Below are positions 38,401 to 47,446 of a stretch of DNA of 64,000 nucleotides, one piece after another. Within the stretch, counting starts at the first letter, position 1; each line of letters begins with the position of its first letter. Below the pieces are notes generated by a model, which was given only the letters and a program-made list of their open reading frames with translations, ran no database searches and was not told the origin of the DNA. The translations under genes were made by a program, and so were the position numbers. The stretch is from Streptococcus vestibularis (GTDB lineage Bacteria; Bacillota; Bacilli; Lactobacillales; Streptococcaceae), in assembly GCA_010604095.1 (NCBI GenBank), contig JAABLG010000008.1, positions 32,335 through 96,334 of the forward strand. The letters run 5' to 3'.

Positions 38401-41133
38401 ATGACATACACACAAACTAAACAAACACAAGAACGTTATGCCATTAAGAAATCATCAAAATGGAAAACAGCAGGTTCAGTCCTGGTAGCGAGCTTAATCT
38501 TTGGTAGCTCAGTTGTCTTAAATGACAGTAAGGTTTCAGCAGACGAGACAAACACTGAATCAACACTCTCAACGGTTTCAACAGGTGAAACTACTGCTGA
38601 TTTAATTGAAGAAAGTACTCAGACCGACAATACATCAGACACTACTGAAACAAGCACAGAATCGGTTACAAGTACTTCAACTGCGGCTTCAACTTCAGAC
38701 ACTGATTCGTCAACAATAAGTACAACAAGTACGACAGAGGACACGACTGCTACATCAACAAGCAGTGAAACATCTGATCATTCAAGTACTTCCGCAACTC
38801 CAGAAGCAAGTTCTTCTGAAACTGCTGAAAGCACAACTAGTGAAACCTCAGCATCTGAAACGAACAATGCAGACGAAAACACTAGCTCTAATACAAGCTC
38901 AAGCACCACTGAAGCCACTGCATCTGAAACAGCTTCAGTGTTAACCAACAGCGCCTCAGATTCAGCTACTGAAACGACGACAACTGAGTCTGAAGATAGT
39001 GATTCAGAAAGCTCAACGACAACGATTACTTTCAATGGAACAACCGTGGTAACAAGTGATAGCGGTACTGTCACAGTTGATGGAACGACAATTACCATCA
39101 ATCAAGCAGGATCATACACTTTGACCGGAAATGGTTCAAGCTATACCATTATTGTGTCAGGTAGCGTGACAGATCCAGTTACAATCTACTTGGATGGTGT
39201 GACCTTAACGGATTCGTCTATTACTTCCAATTCTTCAGCAGAATTGACTGTTAATGTCCTTTCAGACAGTTCTATTTCTTCGACGTCTGCTAATGCGATT
39301 GAAGCAGCGGGAGCCTTGACCATTACCAGTGGTACTGGAAGTAACTTGACCCTTTCAAGCACTGAAAAGCACGCCATCAAGGCTGACAGTGTAACGGTTG
39401 ACTCTGTAACACTTGATTTGACTTCTGAGGCAAAGGATGGTATCAATGCGACGACAGCTGTAACTATTAAAAATGCCACAGTCAACATCACGGCAACTGA
39501 TGACGGTATTCAGGTCGAAGACGAAACAGATGTGAACAGTGGTGATTTGACGATTACCGACTCAACGGTAACCATTAATGCAACTGATAAAGGTATCACG
39601 GTTACAGATGAATTGACTGTCGAAGGCAATTCTAAAGTAACAGTTGTAGCAGGTGACGAAGGCCTTGAAGGACGTTATATTAACTTGACAGGTGGAACCG
39701 TTGATATCACTGCTGTTGATGACGGTATTAACGCCACTGAGTGGACGACCAAGGACAGCGCTGATACTTCAAGCTTGACTAATACAACTGCAGATTTGGA
39801 AAATGAAGTGGGCATCAATATTGACGGTGCAACGGTAACTATCTTGGCAGATGGTGATGGTATCGACAGTAACGGCAATGTGACAGTGAAAAGTGGTTCT
39901 CTCTACGTCGCTCAGACGAGTGCAGATAATGCCGCTATCGACTACGATGGAACAGGTATTATTTCTGGCGGTACCGTATGGGCTATTGGTAACCAAGGAA
40001 TGGCTCAGGCCTTTACAACGGGTTCAAGCCAGTCATACATCATGGCCAACATCTCTGGTAGTGCTGGAGATACCATCACAGTTACTGATAGTTCTGGAAA
40101 TGTTGTAGCGACAACAACAGCAACAACTTCATTTGGAAATGTGGTCTTTAGTACCGAGAGTCTAACTTCGGGTGAAACCTATACCATTACGACATCAAGT
40201 GGTGCTAGTGTGACTGCAACAGCTACTGAAGAAGGCACAAACAATGGTCCTGGTGCTGGTGGCATGGGCGGCTTCCCAGGTGGTGGTTTTGGTAATAGTT
40301 CAATGTCTGATAACTTCGGAGGCTACGGCGGACCAACTAGCTATGGTGGCAGCTCTACAAATACGGGTACCGTCAACACACCGTGGGGGCAATCAAGTTC
40401 GACAAGTTCGGAAAATACGACAAGCACAAGTAGTACGAATTCAACAAGTCAGACGTCTAATTCAGGACGTCCAACTCCACCAAACTTTGCTAGTCAAACA
40501 AGTAACTCAACGTCTCCAAATGTGAGTACCACAATTTCTACGCCTGCTAGTGCCACAATGTCTCCAACTGCGAATGCCTTAGCCTTTGCGACTGCTAGTA
40601 CTTCAGTAGCAACTAATGCGAACCAAGCAGATGCAACTACTTCAGCAACGACAGCCAGAAGCACAAGCCCATCAGGTCAAGGCTCATCAACGACTAGAGC
40701 TGCAGAGCCTGAAGTACGACTACTTATATCTGAAGTAGCAGTTGCCAATCAGTCAGCAGAAGCACATCCTGAACAGGCAAGTACCAATACATCAAGCAGT
40801 GTCCAACAGCCAGACGAAGAGACAGCTGAGAAGTTGAATAAGATTTTCACTAAAAATCAAAGTTCCCAAGCGGAATCAAAAGGTCAGCTAAGAGAAGTTT
40901 CCAACCAAAAGGAAGCTACGAAATCAAGCGTTCAGACTGATTTTGCTCAAAAACAAAATAGTCAGATAAGCTCTAAGGCTAATCAGTCATCTAAAAGTTC
41001 ACAAAGCAAGCAAGCAAACAAATCAACCCTACCAGATACTGGTGATGTGAGTAGCTTGGGACTAGGTGCATTAGGAGCAGTGATGATGACAACCTCATTT
41101 GCCTTAAAAGGAAGCAAGCATTCTCGTAAGTAA
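38401..41133 (+). CDS. LPXTG-anchored surface protein with a Cthe_2159-like beta-helix domain
   Basis: The 910 residues begin with a YSIRK-like export signal (about 1-45, cleavage near KVSADE). A Ser/Thr-rich stalk (about 50-200) leads to a beta-helix carbohydrate-binding domain of the Cthe_2159 type (about 205-600; TVTVDGTTITINQAGSY, repeated DDGI and KGI turns). A Gly/Pro-rich joint follows (GGMGGFPGGGFG), then a second Ser/Thr/Gln-rich stalk and the sortase signal LPDTG at 877-881 with a helix and basic tail. It is a covalently wall-anchored adhesin that may bind acidic polysaccharide (inferred). AAGAGGAA precedes ATG. Confidence 0.88.
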   Translation: MTYTQTKQTQERYAIKKSSKWKTAGSVLVASLIFGSSVVLNDSKVSADETNTESTLSTVSTGETTADLIEESTQTDNTSDTTETSTESVTSTSTAASTSDTDSSTISTTSTTEDTTATSTSSETSDHSSTSATPEASSSETAESTTSETSASETNNADENTSSNTSSSTTEATASETASVLTNSASDSATETTTTESEDSDSESSTTTITFNGTTVVTSDSGTVTVDGTTITINQAGSYTLTGNGSSYTIIVSGSVTDPVTIYLDGVTLTDSSITSNSSAELTVNVLSDSSISSTSANAIEAAGALTITSGTGSNLTLSSTEKHAIKADSVTVDSVTLDLTSEAKDGINATTAVTIKNATVNITATDDGIQVEDETDVNSGDLTITDSTVTINATDKGITVTDELTVEGNSKVTVVAGDEGLEGRYINLTGGTVDITAVDDGINATEWTTKDSADTSSLTNTTADLENEVGINIDGATVTILADGDGIDSNGNVTVKSGSLYVAQTSADNAAIDYDGTGIISGGTVWAIGNQGMAQAFTTGSSQSYIMANISGSAGDTITVTDSSGNVVATTTATTSFGNVVFSTESLTSGETYTITTSSGASVTATATEEGTNNGPGAGGMGGFPGGGFGNSSMSDNFGGYGGPTSYGGSSTNTGTVNTPWGQSSSTSSENTTSTSSTNSTSQTSNSGRPTPPNFASQTSNSTSPNVSTTISTPASATMSPTANALAFATASTSVATNANQADATTSATTARSTSPSGQGSSTTRAAEPEVRLLISEVAVANQSAEAHPEQASTNTSSSVQQPDEETAEKLNKIFTKNQSSQAESKGQLREVSNQKEATKSSVQTDFAQKQNSQISSKANQSSKSSQSKQANKSTLPDTGDVSSLGLGALGAVMMTTSFALKGSKHSRK

Positions 41134-41155
41134 TTCTAGTTAAGAACATAAAGAA

Positions 41156-41200
41156 AAACAGAAGCCCTCTTTAAAAAAGGAAGAGAGCTTCTGTTTATTT
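41156..41200. terminator. Bidirectional terminator between the surface protein and CsbD genes
   Basis: AACAGAAGC pairs with GCTTCTGTT, with inner CTCTT/AAGAG, A residues before and T residues after. Confidence 0.85.
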
Positions 41201-41204
41201 ATTA

Positions 41205-41402
41205 TTATTTTTTAGAAAAAGTATTTTTAAGGCCTTCAACAGCACCTTCAACGCCTTCTTTAACATCTTCGATACCGTCTTTTGCTTTTGCTACAACTTT
41301 TTCTACAGCACCTTCGATTTCAGTTTTTTTGTCGCCAGTCAGTTTACCAGCACCCTCTTTAAGGGCACCTTTAGCTTGATTCAATTTATCTTCGATTCCC
41401 AT
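41205..41402 (-). CDS. CsbD-family stress protein
   Basis: This 65-residue, Lys/Glu-rich helical protein begins [20 protein letters not shown] and contains [16 protein letters not shown]. CsbD proteins are small, abundant stress-response proteins (sigma B in Bacillus) of unknown mechanism. The start is preceded on the minus strand by AGGAGG. It neighbours the DUF421/DUF3290 pair in the same direction. Confidence 0.9.
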   Translation of the reverse strand: MGIEDKLNQAKGALKEGAGKLTGDKKTEIEGAVEKVVAKAKDGIEDVKEGVEGAVEGLKNTFSKK

Positions 41403-41468
41403 AGTAGAACCTCCTTTTTATGATGAGACCATTGTAGACAATATTAAACGGTAATGCAAGTGATTTGT

Positions 41469-42101
41469 TTAATAAGTAACGACATTAATGTTTCCTTTAT
41501 CGTATTCAGCGATGAAGATATCTGAAATGTTGTCATATCCCATTTTTTGAAGCTCTTCATTTAACCAATCTTCCGTTTTACCAATAGTATCAAGAATTTC
41601 TGTTTGAATGACCCCATCAGTAATGATTGGATATTTTGGATTTTCATCGCCAGAACGGACCACAATCAATTGGCCGTTCTGTTCAATAACTGCACGTTTA
41701 ACCTCTTTGAGTTGAAAAATTCCTTGAGAACGTAATTTTAAAGCGACATCAGAAGCTGAAAGTCCTATAGAGCGACAAGCTTCAGGATCTAGTTGACCCT
41801 GTTTGATGATGACAGTTGGTTTACCGTCAATCAAATGTTTGATAAAGAGAATATTGGTAATTAGCCATTTTAGAAGTAAAATCAAAATCGTCCAAATAAT
41901 CAAAATCACGATATATTGGAGGATTGAAACGGTACTACTATAAATTGTACCACCGAGGATTGCACCAAGAACAAAGTTCTGTACTTGGTCAGTAGCTGAG
42001 CTAGGTGCTAGGTTTCCTTTACCTGTTAAATTGATAACAAAGACGAGTGAAATAAGCCCCAAAGCTAGTTTAATTGCAACAGCAAGATAAAAAGATGTCA
42101 T
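41469..42101 (-). CDS. DUF421 (YetF-like) membrane protein
   Basis: The 210-residue protein has three N-terminal membrane helices (to about residue 85) and a cytoplasmic alpha/beta domain with LIDGKPTVIIKQGQLDPEAC, typical of DUF421. YetF proteins are small membrane proteins of unclear role, linked to spore or stress functions in Bacillus. It overlaps the upstream DUF3290 gene by 4 bp (ATGA), so the two are co-translated and likely act together. Confidence 0.88.
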   Translation of the reverse strand: MTSFYLAVAIKLALGLISLVFVINLTGKGNLAPSSATDQVQNFVLGAILGGTIYSSTVSILQYIVILIIWTILILLLKWLITNILFIKHLIDGKPTVIIKQGQLDPEACRSIGLSASDVALKLRSQGIFQLKEVKRAVIEQNGQLIVVRSGDENPKYPIITDGVIQTEILDTIGKTEDWLNEELQKMGYDNISDIFIAEYDKGNINVVTY

Positions 42102-42550
42102 TTTTTAACCTCCACGAGTTCAACATCAGACTTGTAAAGTTTTATTTGTTCTAGCAAGTAGCTGTCAGGTTCTGAACCTGAGATGGCACGATAGTACTTG
42201 TTTCCAACTTTGAGAATAGCACCATTTGTAGTGGTAGAAGTATTAACATAAACCTTGCTCTTATCAACGTCGAGATTTTTAGAGACAACCTCGATAAAGT
42301 GAAGAGATGCTCTAAATTGGTTATCGTTTGATTGATTGCTTTGGAAATTACTGATAGCAATTAGAACCACGGCAACTAAGGTTAAAATAGAAATAATAGA
42401 GAGTTCACGAAACTTAGTATCATGGCGTTCTTTGAAGGCCTTAAAAGCAAATACGCCGGTCACTAAAATAAGTCCTGCAGTAATGGCAACCATAACCCAG
42501 TTTTGTTGGCTAATCTGACTTAGCACATAATCGTAGGAATAGAATTTCAT
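42098..42550 (-). CDS. DUF3290-family membrane protein
   Basis: The 150 residues have two membrane helices (about 17-37 and 50-70, ITAGLILVTGVFAFKAF and LSIISILTLVAVVLIAI) and an extracytoplasmic or cytoplasmic alpha/beta part ending VELVEVKK. DUF3290 is regularly encoded directly before DUF421 in lactic acid bacteria, as here. Function unknown. Confidence 0.85.
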   Translation of the reverse strand: MKFYSYDYVLSQISQQNWVMVAITAGLILVTGVFAFKAFKERHDTKFRELSIISILTLVAVVLIAISNFQSNQSNDNQFRASLHFIEVVSKNLDVDKSKVYVNTSTTTNGAILKVGNKYYRAISGSEPDSYLLEQIKLYKSDVELVEVKK

Positions 42551-42924
42551 TGAGAAGATTTCCTTTCATAATATCACTAACATTATAGATTAAAAAGTCT
42601 TTAAATTCAATCAATCTATCCGAAAAATGAAGGAATGAGTAGGATTCTTAAAGGAAATTTGCTATTGAAATGACTTGCAGCCATTAAGCCAAAATCTTAT
42701 GATTTCTTCAAGGCTTTGTTGATATTTTCACAAATTATGCTTATAATTGAGGTAATTAATCGTCAAAATCTGTTTGTGATTTGCTGACGATGAAGCTTAC
42801 TGGCTGTAAGTGATTTTTGGCACATCTGCTTTAAAGTGGAACCGTTCCATTTATCATGATATGGGTAATCATCTATGTTAAAACAGAGATTTTGAGTCTG
42901 TTCATTCTTATATAAGGAGTTTTT
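42551..42924. other. Intergenic region before manA
   Basis: No gene is supported. The region holds the divergent promoters of the DUF3290 and manA genes. ATAAGGAG at 42912 is the manA ribosome site. No clear operator or riboswitch was seen. Confidence 0.5.
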
Positions 42925-43866
42925 ATGTCTGAACCATTATTTTTACAATCTGTTATGCAAGAAAAAATCTGGGGTGGTACGCATTTGCGTGATGTCTTTG
43001 GCTATGACATTCCAAGCGATCATGTAGGAGAGTATTGGGCTATCTCAGCTCACCCAAATGGCGTGTCTACTGTCAAAAATGGTCGTTATGCTGGGCAAAC
43101 TTTGGATGTGCTTTATGCAGAGCATCGTGAGTTGTTTGGCAATCGCAAGGAACCTGTCTTTCCACTTTTGACTAAGATTTTGGATGCCAATGATTGGCTC
43201 AGTGTGCAGGTCCATCCAGATGATGCTTACGGACTTGAACATGAAGGTGAACTTGGTAAAACAGAATGTTGGTATATCATTGCTGCTGAGCCAGGCGCTG
43301 AAATTATTTATGGCCACAATGCCAAATCAAAAGAAGAACTGCGTCAACAAATTGAAGACAAAGATTGGGAAAATCTCTTGACCAAAGTCCCGGTTAAAGC
43401 AGGCGATTTCTTCTATGTGCCAAGTGGGACTATGCATGCTATTGGCGCAGGAATCATGGTTCTTGAAACCCAACAATCTAGTGATACGACCTACCGTGTG
43501 TATGATTTTGACCGTAAGGATGACCAAGGCAACTTGCGTGAGCTCCATCTGGAAAAGTCGATCGATGTGCTTACTATTGGAGAACCTGCCAATAGTCGCC
43601 CAGTCACAACAAAAGTAGATGACCTCAAATCAACGCTTTTAGTCGCTAGTGATTTCTTTGCCGTATATAAATGGGAAATCTCAGGTAAGGCTGATTTTGA
43701 AAAGACCGCTGATTACAGTTTATTCAGTGTGCTTGATGGTAAAGGAAGCCTTCATGTAGATGGTCAAGATTACGACATTGCCAAAGGTAGCCACTTCATT
43801 CTACCAAGCGATGTGACTTCGTGGACACTTAGTGGTGATTTGGAAATTATTGTCAGCCACCCTTAA
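42925..43866 (+). CDS. manA: Mannose-6-phosphate isomerase, class I
   Basis: ManA interconverts mannose-6-phosphate and fructose-6-phosphate and joins mannose use to glycolysis. The 313 residues form the short Firmicutes type-I enzyme with zinc ligands in SVQVHPDD (Gln, His), GKTECWYI (Glu) and PSGTMHAIG (His), then the catalytic Arg region TQQSSDTTYRVYDFDR. ATG 42925 follows ATAAGGAG. A terminator 10 bp downstream closes a single-gene unit. Confidence 0.96.
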   Translation: MSEPLFLQSVMQEKIWGGTHLRDVFGYDIPSDHVGEYWAISAHPNGVSTVKNGRYAGQTLDVLYAEHRELFGNRKEPVFPLLTKILDANDWLSVQVHPDDAYGLEHEGELGKTECWYIIAAEPGAEIIYGHNAKSKEELRQQIEDKDWENLLTKVPVKAGDFFYVPSGTMHAIGAGIMVLETQQSSDTTYRVYDFDRKDDQGNLRELHLEKSIDVLTIGEPANSRPVTTKVDDLKSTLLVASDFFAVYKWEISGKADFEKTADYSLFSVLDGKGSLHVDGQDYDIAKGSHFILPSDVTSWTLSGDLEIIVSHP

Positions 43867-43874
43867 TAAGAATT

Positions 43875-43904
43875 AAGACAATCCTTGGGATTTGTCTTTT
43901 TTTG
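43875..43904 (+). terminator. Terminator after manA
   Basis: AAGACAA (43875-43881) pairs with TTGTCTT (43892-43898), followed by T residues. Confidence 0.8.
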
Positions 43905-43906
43905 CG

Positions 43907-43921
43907 CTTTTTCTGAATATT
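43907..43921. promoter_or_regulatory. Possible CodY box upstream of brnQ
   Basis: CTTTTTCTGAATATT matches the CodY consensus AATTTTCWGAAAATT with three mismatches. A branched-chain amino acid carrier gene is a known type of CodY target. The site lies about 150 bp from the start, so its role is uncertain. Confidence 0.4.
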
Positions 43922-44066
43922 ATTAATCTTGAAAACCTTTCCGAATGAAGCTGTAAGCCTTGTAATTTCATTAGTCGCATGAGATACTGAATAATATTAT
44001 AAAAAAAATCAACAACTGAGATAGCTATTATCATCTATCTTATTTGTTTTAGATATGGAGTTCCCT

Positions 44067-45395
44067 ATGTTAAAAAAAGGAGGCCTTACAGCCCTATTGC
44101 TGTTTGGTATGTTTTTTGGAGCGGGAAATCTAACCTTTCCCCCTCAGCTAGGCTTTGAATCTGGAGGTCATTTTTTGCCAGCCATTGCAGGCTTTGTCCT
44201 ATCTGGTGTTGGCATTGCTATACTAACGCTGGTTATTGGGACCCTAAATCCCAAGGGCTACATCCATGAGATTTCACAAAAAATCTCGCCTAAGTTTGCC
44301 TTAGTCTATTTGGCAGTCCTTTATCTGTCCATTGGTCCTTTCTTTGCCATTCCTAGAACAGCGGCAGCAGCCTTTTCAATTGGCTTCTCACCTTTGATTG
44401 GAAGTGGGCATACAAATCTATGGCTCTTGGCTTTCACTGTAATTTACTTCGCTCTAGCGCTTTGGATTGCAATGAACCCTTCCAAAATCTTAGATAGTAT
44501 TGGACGCATCCTAACGCCTATTTTTGCCATCATGATTGTCATTGTTATCGTGGCTGGAGCGCTTAAATACGGTGGACACAGTCCTCAGCTGGCTAGCCAA
44601 GCCTATCAGGCTTCTGCTTTTGGTAAGGGATTCTTGGAAGGGTACAACACCTTGGATGCCTTGGCTTCTGTGGCCTTCAGTGTAGTGGCAGTGGTCACAC
44701 TTAATCAATTGGGCTTTAAATCGAAAAAAGAGTATATTTCAACGATTTGGGTTGTTGGTTTCATAGTAACGCTTCTCTTTGGTGCTTTGTATCTGGGACT
44801 AGCCTTTTTGGGAAATCATTTCCCACTCCAAGTAGCAGGACTACCAAAAGATGCTAATATTGGTGCCAGCGTCTTGTCACAAGCCACACAAGCCATCTTT
44901 GGATCAGTAGCTCAGATTTTCCTAGCTATCATGGTGACAGTGACTTGTTTCACAACCACTGCAGGACTTATCGTTGCGACTGGGGAATTCTTCCACAAGG
45001 CATTTCCGAAAGTATCTTACAAGGCTTACGCCATTATCTTTACCTTGATTGGGTTTGCGATTGCCAACTTGGGTCTTAACAATATCATTGCTTTCTCAGT
45101 GCCAGTGCTTTTGATTCTCTACCCAATTACCATTACGATTGTCATGATGGTGATTGCCAACAAGTTCGTGGCCTTGTCTAAACCTGGTATGCAAGTGACA
45201 GTTGCTGTAGTCACGCTGATTGCCTTGCTTAGTGTAATTGGAAGCCAGTTTAAACTTGCGGGACTCAATGCCCTCATTAACTTCCTACCATTGTCAGGAG
45301 CATCCTTGCCATGGTTGATACCAGCCATCTTGTGCATACTCTTGTCTCTCGTTTTACCTGATAAAATCAAGAGCGACAGCTTTGAAATGGAATAA
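44067..45395 (+). CDS. brnQ: Branched-chain amino acid:cation symporter BrnQ
   Basis: This 442-residue protein has twelve predicted membrane helices of the LIVCS family: MLKKGGLTALLLFGMFFGAG, NLTFPPQLG and YLSIGPFFAIPRTAA are diagnostic. It imports Leu, Ile and Val. I choose ATG 44067, with GGAG 6 bp upstream, rather than ATG 44055, which has no site. A perfect terminator follows. Confidence 0.94.
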   Translation: MLKKGGLTALLLFGMFFGAGNLTFPPQLGFESGGHFLPAIAGFVLSGVGIAILTLVIGTLNPKGYIHEISQKISPKFALVYLAVLYLSIGPFFAIPRTAAAAFSIGFSPLIGSGHTNLWLLAFTVIYFALALWIAMNPSKILDSIGRILTPIFAIMIVIVIVAGALKYGGHSPQLASQAYQASAFGKGFLEGYNTLDALASVAFSVVAVVTLNQLGFKSKKEYISTIWVVGFIVTLLFGALYLGLAFLGNHFPLQVAGLPKDANIGASVLSQATQAIFGSVAQIFLAIMVTVTCFTTTAGLIVATGEFFHKAFPKVSYKAYAIIFTLIGFAIANLGLNNIIAFSVPVLLILYPITITIVMMVIANKFVALSKPGMQVTVAVVTLIALLSVIGSQFKLAGLNALINFLPLSGASLPWLIPAILCILLSLVLPDKIKSDSFEME

Positions 45396-45402
45396 AAATA
45401 AC

Positions 45403-45431
45403 ATCCTATCACACATGTGATAGGATTTTTT
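45403..45431 (+). terminator. Terminator after brnQ
   Basis: ATCCTATCACA and TGTGATAGGAT form a perfect 11-bp stem followed by TTTTT. Confidence 0.88.
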
Positions 45432-45522
45432 GTGTCCCCAAGTCGCTATAAGTGCGAAATTTGCTGAAAAGCGTTACACTTAAGGCGTAGAGAAAGATTA
45501 TCTTGTGAAAGGAGTTATACAG

Positions 45523-46473
45523 ATGGCTAAGCTAAATCAACATAATATTTATCTTGCTGGTGGCTGTTTCTGGGGCGTGGAGGAATACTTTTCACGTGTT
45601 CCTGGTGTGTTAGATGCTGTTTCGGGTTATGCTAATGGACGTAGTGAGACCACTCGCTATGAGCTCATCGGTCAGACGGGTCATGCTGAGACTGTTCAGG
45701 TGACTTATGATGCCAGCCAAGTGTCATTGCGAGAGATTTTGCTACATTACTTCCGTATCATCAACCCTCTAAGCAAAAATAAACAGGGCAATGATGTGGG
45801 CAGTCAGTACCGCACGGGTGTTTATTACACAGATGACAATGACCTACCAGTCATCAAGCAAGTTTTCCAAGAGATGTCCGAACAATACGGTCAGCCTTTG
45901 GCGGTTGAGTTGTTGCCTTTGCAACACTTTATTCCTGCTGAGGAGTACCATCAGGATTATCTCAAGAAGCATCCTAAGGGCTACTGCCATATCAATGTCA
46001 ATCAAGCCTCAACTCCAGTCATTGATGCCAGTGCCTATCACAAGCCAAATCAGGAGGATCTTAAGAAAAGTTTGAGCCCAGAAGCCTATGCGGTTACTCA
46101 GGAAAATGGGACGGAACGTGCCTTTACGAGTCCCCTTTGGAATCAGTTTGAACCTGGCATCTATGTGGATGTGGTGACTGGTGAACCTCTCTTTTCATCC
46201 AAGGACAAGTTTGATTCTGCCTGTGGTTGGCCCAGTTTTTCCCATCCGATTAGTCCTGAGGTAGCCAACTACAAGGAAGATTATTCTCACAATATGGAAC
46301 GTATCGAGGTCCGTAGTCGTGCGGGGGACTCCCATCTAGGGCATGTCTTTCCAGATGGTCCAAGCGATAAAGGTGGTTTGCGCTATTGTATCAATGGTGC
46401 CGCAACACGATTTGTTCCTAAGGCAGATATGGAAAAAGAAGGTTATGCTTACTTGCTTGATCAGGTGGACTGA
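45523..46473 (+). CDS. msrAB: Fused methionine sulfoxide reductase MsrA-MsrB
   Basis: The 316-residue bifunctional protein repairs oxidised methionine. The MsrA domain (about 1-160) has the catalytic cysteine in [12 protein letters not shown] and reduces S-sulfoxides. The MsrB domain (about 170-316) has [21 protein letters not shown] and the catalytic [11 protein letters not shown] for R-sulfoxides. I start at ATG 45523 ([10 protein letters not shown]) with AAAGGAG upstream. There is no thioredoxin-like N-terminal domain or signal, so it is cytoplasmic. Confidence 0.96.
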   Translation: MAKLNQHNIYLAGGCFWGVEEYFSRVPGVLDAVSGYANGRSETTRYELIGQTGHAETVQVTYDASQVSLREILLHYFRIINPLSKNKQGNDVGSQYRTGVYYTDDNDLPVIKQVFQEMSEQYGQPLAVELLPLQHFIPAEEYHQDYLKKHPKGYCHINVNQASTPVIDASAYHKPNQEDLKKSLSPEAYAVTQENGTERAFTSPLWNQFEPGIYVDVVTGEPLFSSKDKFDSACGWPSFSHPISPEVANYKEDYSHNMERIEVRSRAGDSHLGHVFPDGPSDKGGLRYCINGAATRFVPKADMEKEGYAYLLDQVD

Positions 46474-46600
46474 TGAGAGTTGCATAAACTGATATACAGG
46501 ACAAAAGCATTGAAATTGCAAAAGTTCTAGTTTGGCTTGCTCTTGGGGCTCTATCTGACAATCGAATCATCATGTTTAAGTGCTTTTTAACAATTTATTT

Positions 46601-46633
46601 AGGAGGTTGGTTTCTTTTGAGCCAGCCTCTTTA
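46601..46633 (+). terminator. Terminator downstream of msrAB
   Basis: GAGGTTGG pairs with CCAGCCTC (one G-U pair) around a TTTCTTTTGAG loop, then TTTAAT. It lies 130 bp after the stop. Confidence 0.65.
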
Positions 46634-46798
46634 ATAATGAGCGTTTCAATATTGGAAAATCCATGTGCTACAAGAACTAACATGTCATGTGATATGACCA
46701 TTCAGGACAAAAAAGTGACATTTCATTACATTTTTTTACAATTTTATACAAATTGTTTTACACATCAAACCAAAAAAGTAGTACACTATAGTAGTGAG
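46634..46798. other. Gene-free stretch before the candidate RNA gene
   Basis: Nothing coding is supported. Promoter-like elements sit at its end: TTTACA (46757-46762) and TACACT/TATAGT (46782-46792), the latter about 7 bp before the proposed RNA start. Confidence 0.45.
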
Positions 46799-46998
46799 AA
46801 ATCTAACAAGTGTAAAGAATTGATTTTCCCTTTAATTACTAGTTTTGGTGTCTGTAAACATTATTGTACTTTGTGTAATAATAGTCTTCCCCAACCTCCC
46901 AATTATGATATTATATGTCTAAACTTACTCAAACAAAACTAGCGACAAAATCCCCGAGATTTCCCTTAGGGAATATGACAGCACTTGTTAGGTTTTTA
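46799..46998 (+). ncRNA. Candidate 6S RNA (SsrS-like)
   Basis: A gene-free stretch of about 200 bp has the overall 6S plan. A closing helix joins CTAACAAGTG (46803-46812) with CACTTGTTAG (46982-46991). A second long-range helix joins ACTAGTTTTG (46838-46847) with CAAAACTAG (46934-46942). Between the two is an open bubble with a small hairpin on the 3' strand (TTCCCTTAGGGAA, 46961-46973). Inside lies a terminal arm with ATTATT/AATAAT pairing. A T run follows the closing helix. 6S RNA traps the sigma-A holoenzyme. Family assignment is by architecture, not by sequence search. Confidence 0.6.
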
Positions 46999-47008
46999 TG
47001 ATAATATT

Positions 47009-47034
47009 CAGATAGTCCTTTGGGCTATTTTATT
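47009..47034 (+). terminator. Short terminator-like hairpin after the candidate RNA
   Basis: ATAGTCC pairs with GGGCTAT around TTT, followed by TTTAT. Confidence 0.5.
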
Positions 47035-47065
47035 GTGCTAAATCTTCTATGATGGAGAAATTGTT

Positions 47066-47275
47066 ATGGAATGCGTTGATAAAATAATCATATTAGTAAC
47101 GATTTGTGGCTTATGGTTTTGGTCTTTTCTCTTACTCCCTAAAACAGGAGAGAAGGTCGTTTATTTTTATCATTTCTTAGCACTATGTGGTTTAGTCATG
47201 TTCTATAGTGCCCTAGTTGATCCGGCTGGACTTTGTGACACTTTTTTTCATATCAAACAACTTTGTTTTCATTAA
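47066..47275 (+). CDS. Small putative membrane protein
   Basis: The 69-residue frame encodes two hydrophobic helices (IIILVTICGLWFWSFLLLP and VVYFYHFLALCGLVMFYSAL) and ends in ACATCAAACAACTTTGTTTTCAT codons giving KQLCFH. A GGAG lies 10 bp before ATG. It has reasonable membrane-protein character, but no family is recognised. It could be non-coding. Confidence 0.4.
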   Translation: MECVDKIIILVTICGLWFWSFLLLPKTGEKVVYFYHFLALCGLVMFYSALVDPAGLCDTFFHIKQLCFH

Positions 47276-47412
47276 TAAGTTCATCTGGGTAATGCTGTAG
47301 GAAAATCTGAATCTAAAGAATCACTCATAAAAAAGTTTTCTGTGTATTGATAACAGTTCATCTGTTTTCAATATGCAGGAGGCTTTTTCTTTGTTATCAA
47401 GATTTGAGCAGA

Positions 47413-47438
47413 TAAAAAGCAGTCTGATGAGACTGCTT
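47413..47438 (-). terminator. Terminator of the MATE exporter gene
   Basis: On the minus strand AAGCAGTC pairs with GACTGCTT around TCATCA, followed by TTTT. Confidence 0.8.
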
Positions 47439-47446
47439 AAGGTATA

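Noticed and set aside
38778..39878. Open frames antisense to the LPXTG protein gene
   Set aside because: They mirror the Ser/Thr-rich coding strand and lack starts with ribosome sites.
46580..46942. A 120-codon open frame on the + strand
   Set aside because: It overlaps the terminator at 46601 and most of the 6S-like RNA, its composition is not protein-like, and it has no ribosome site of note.
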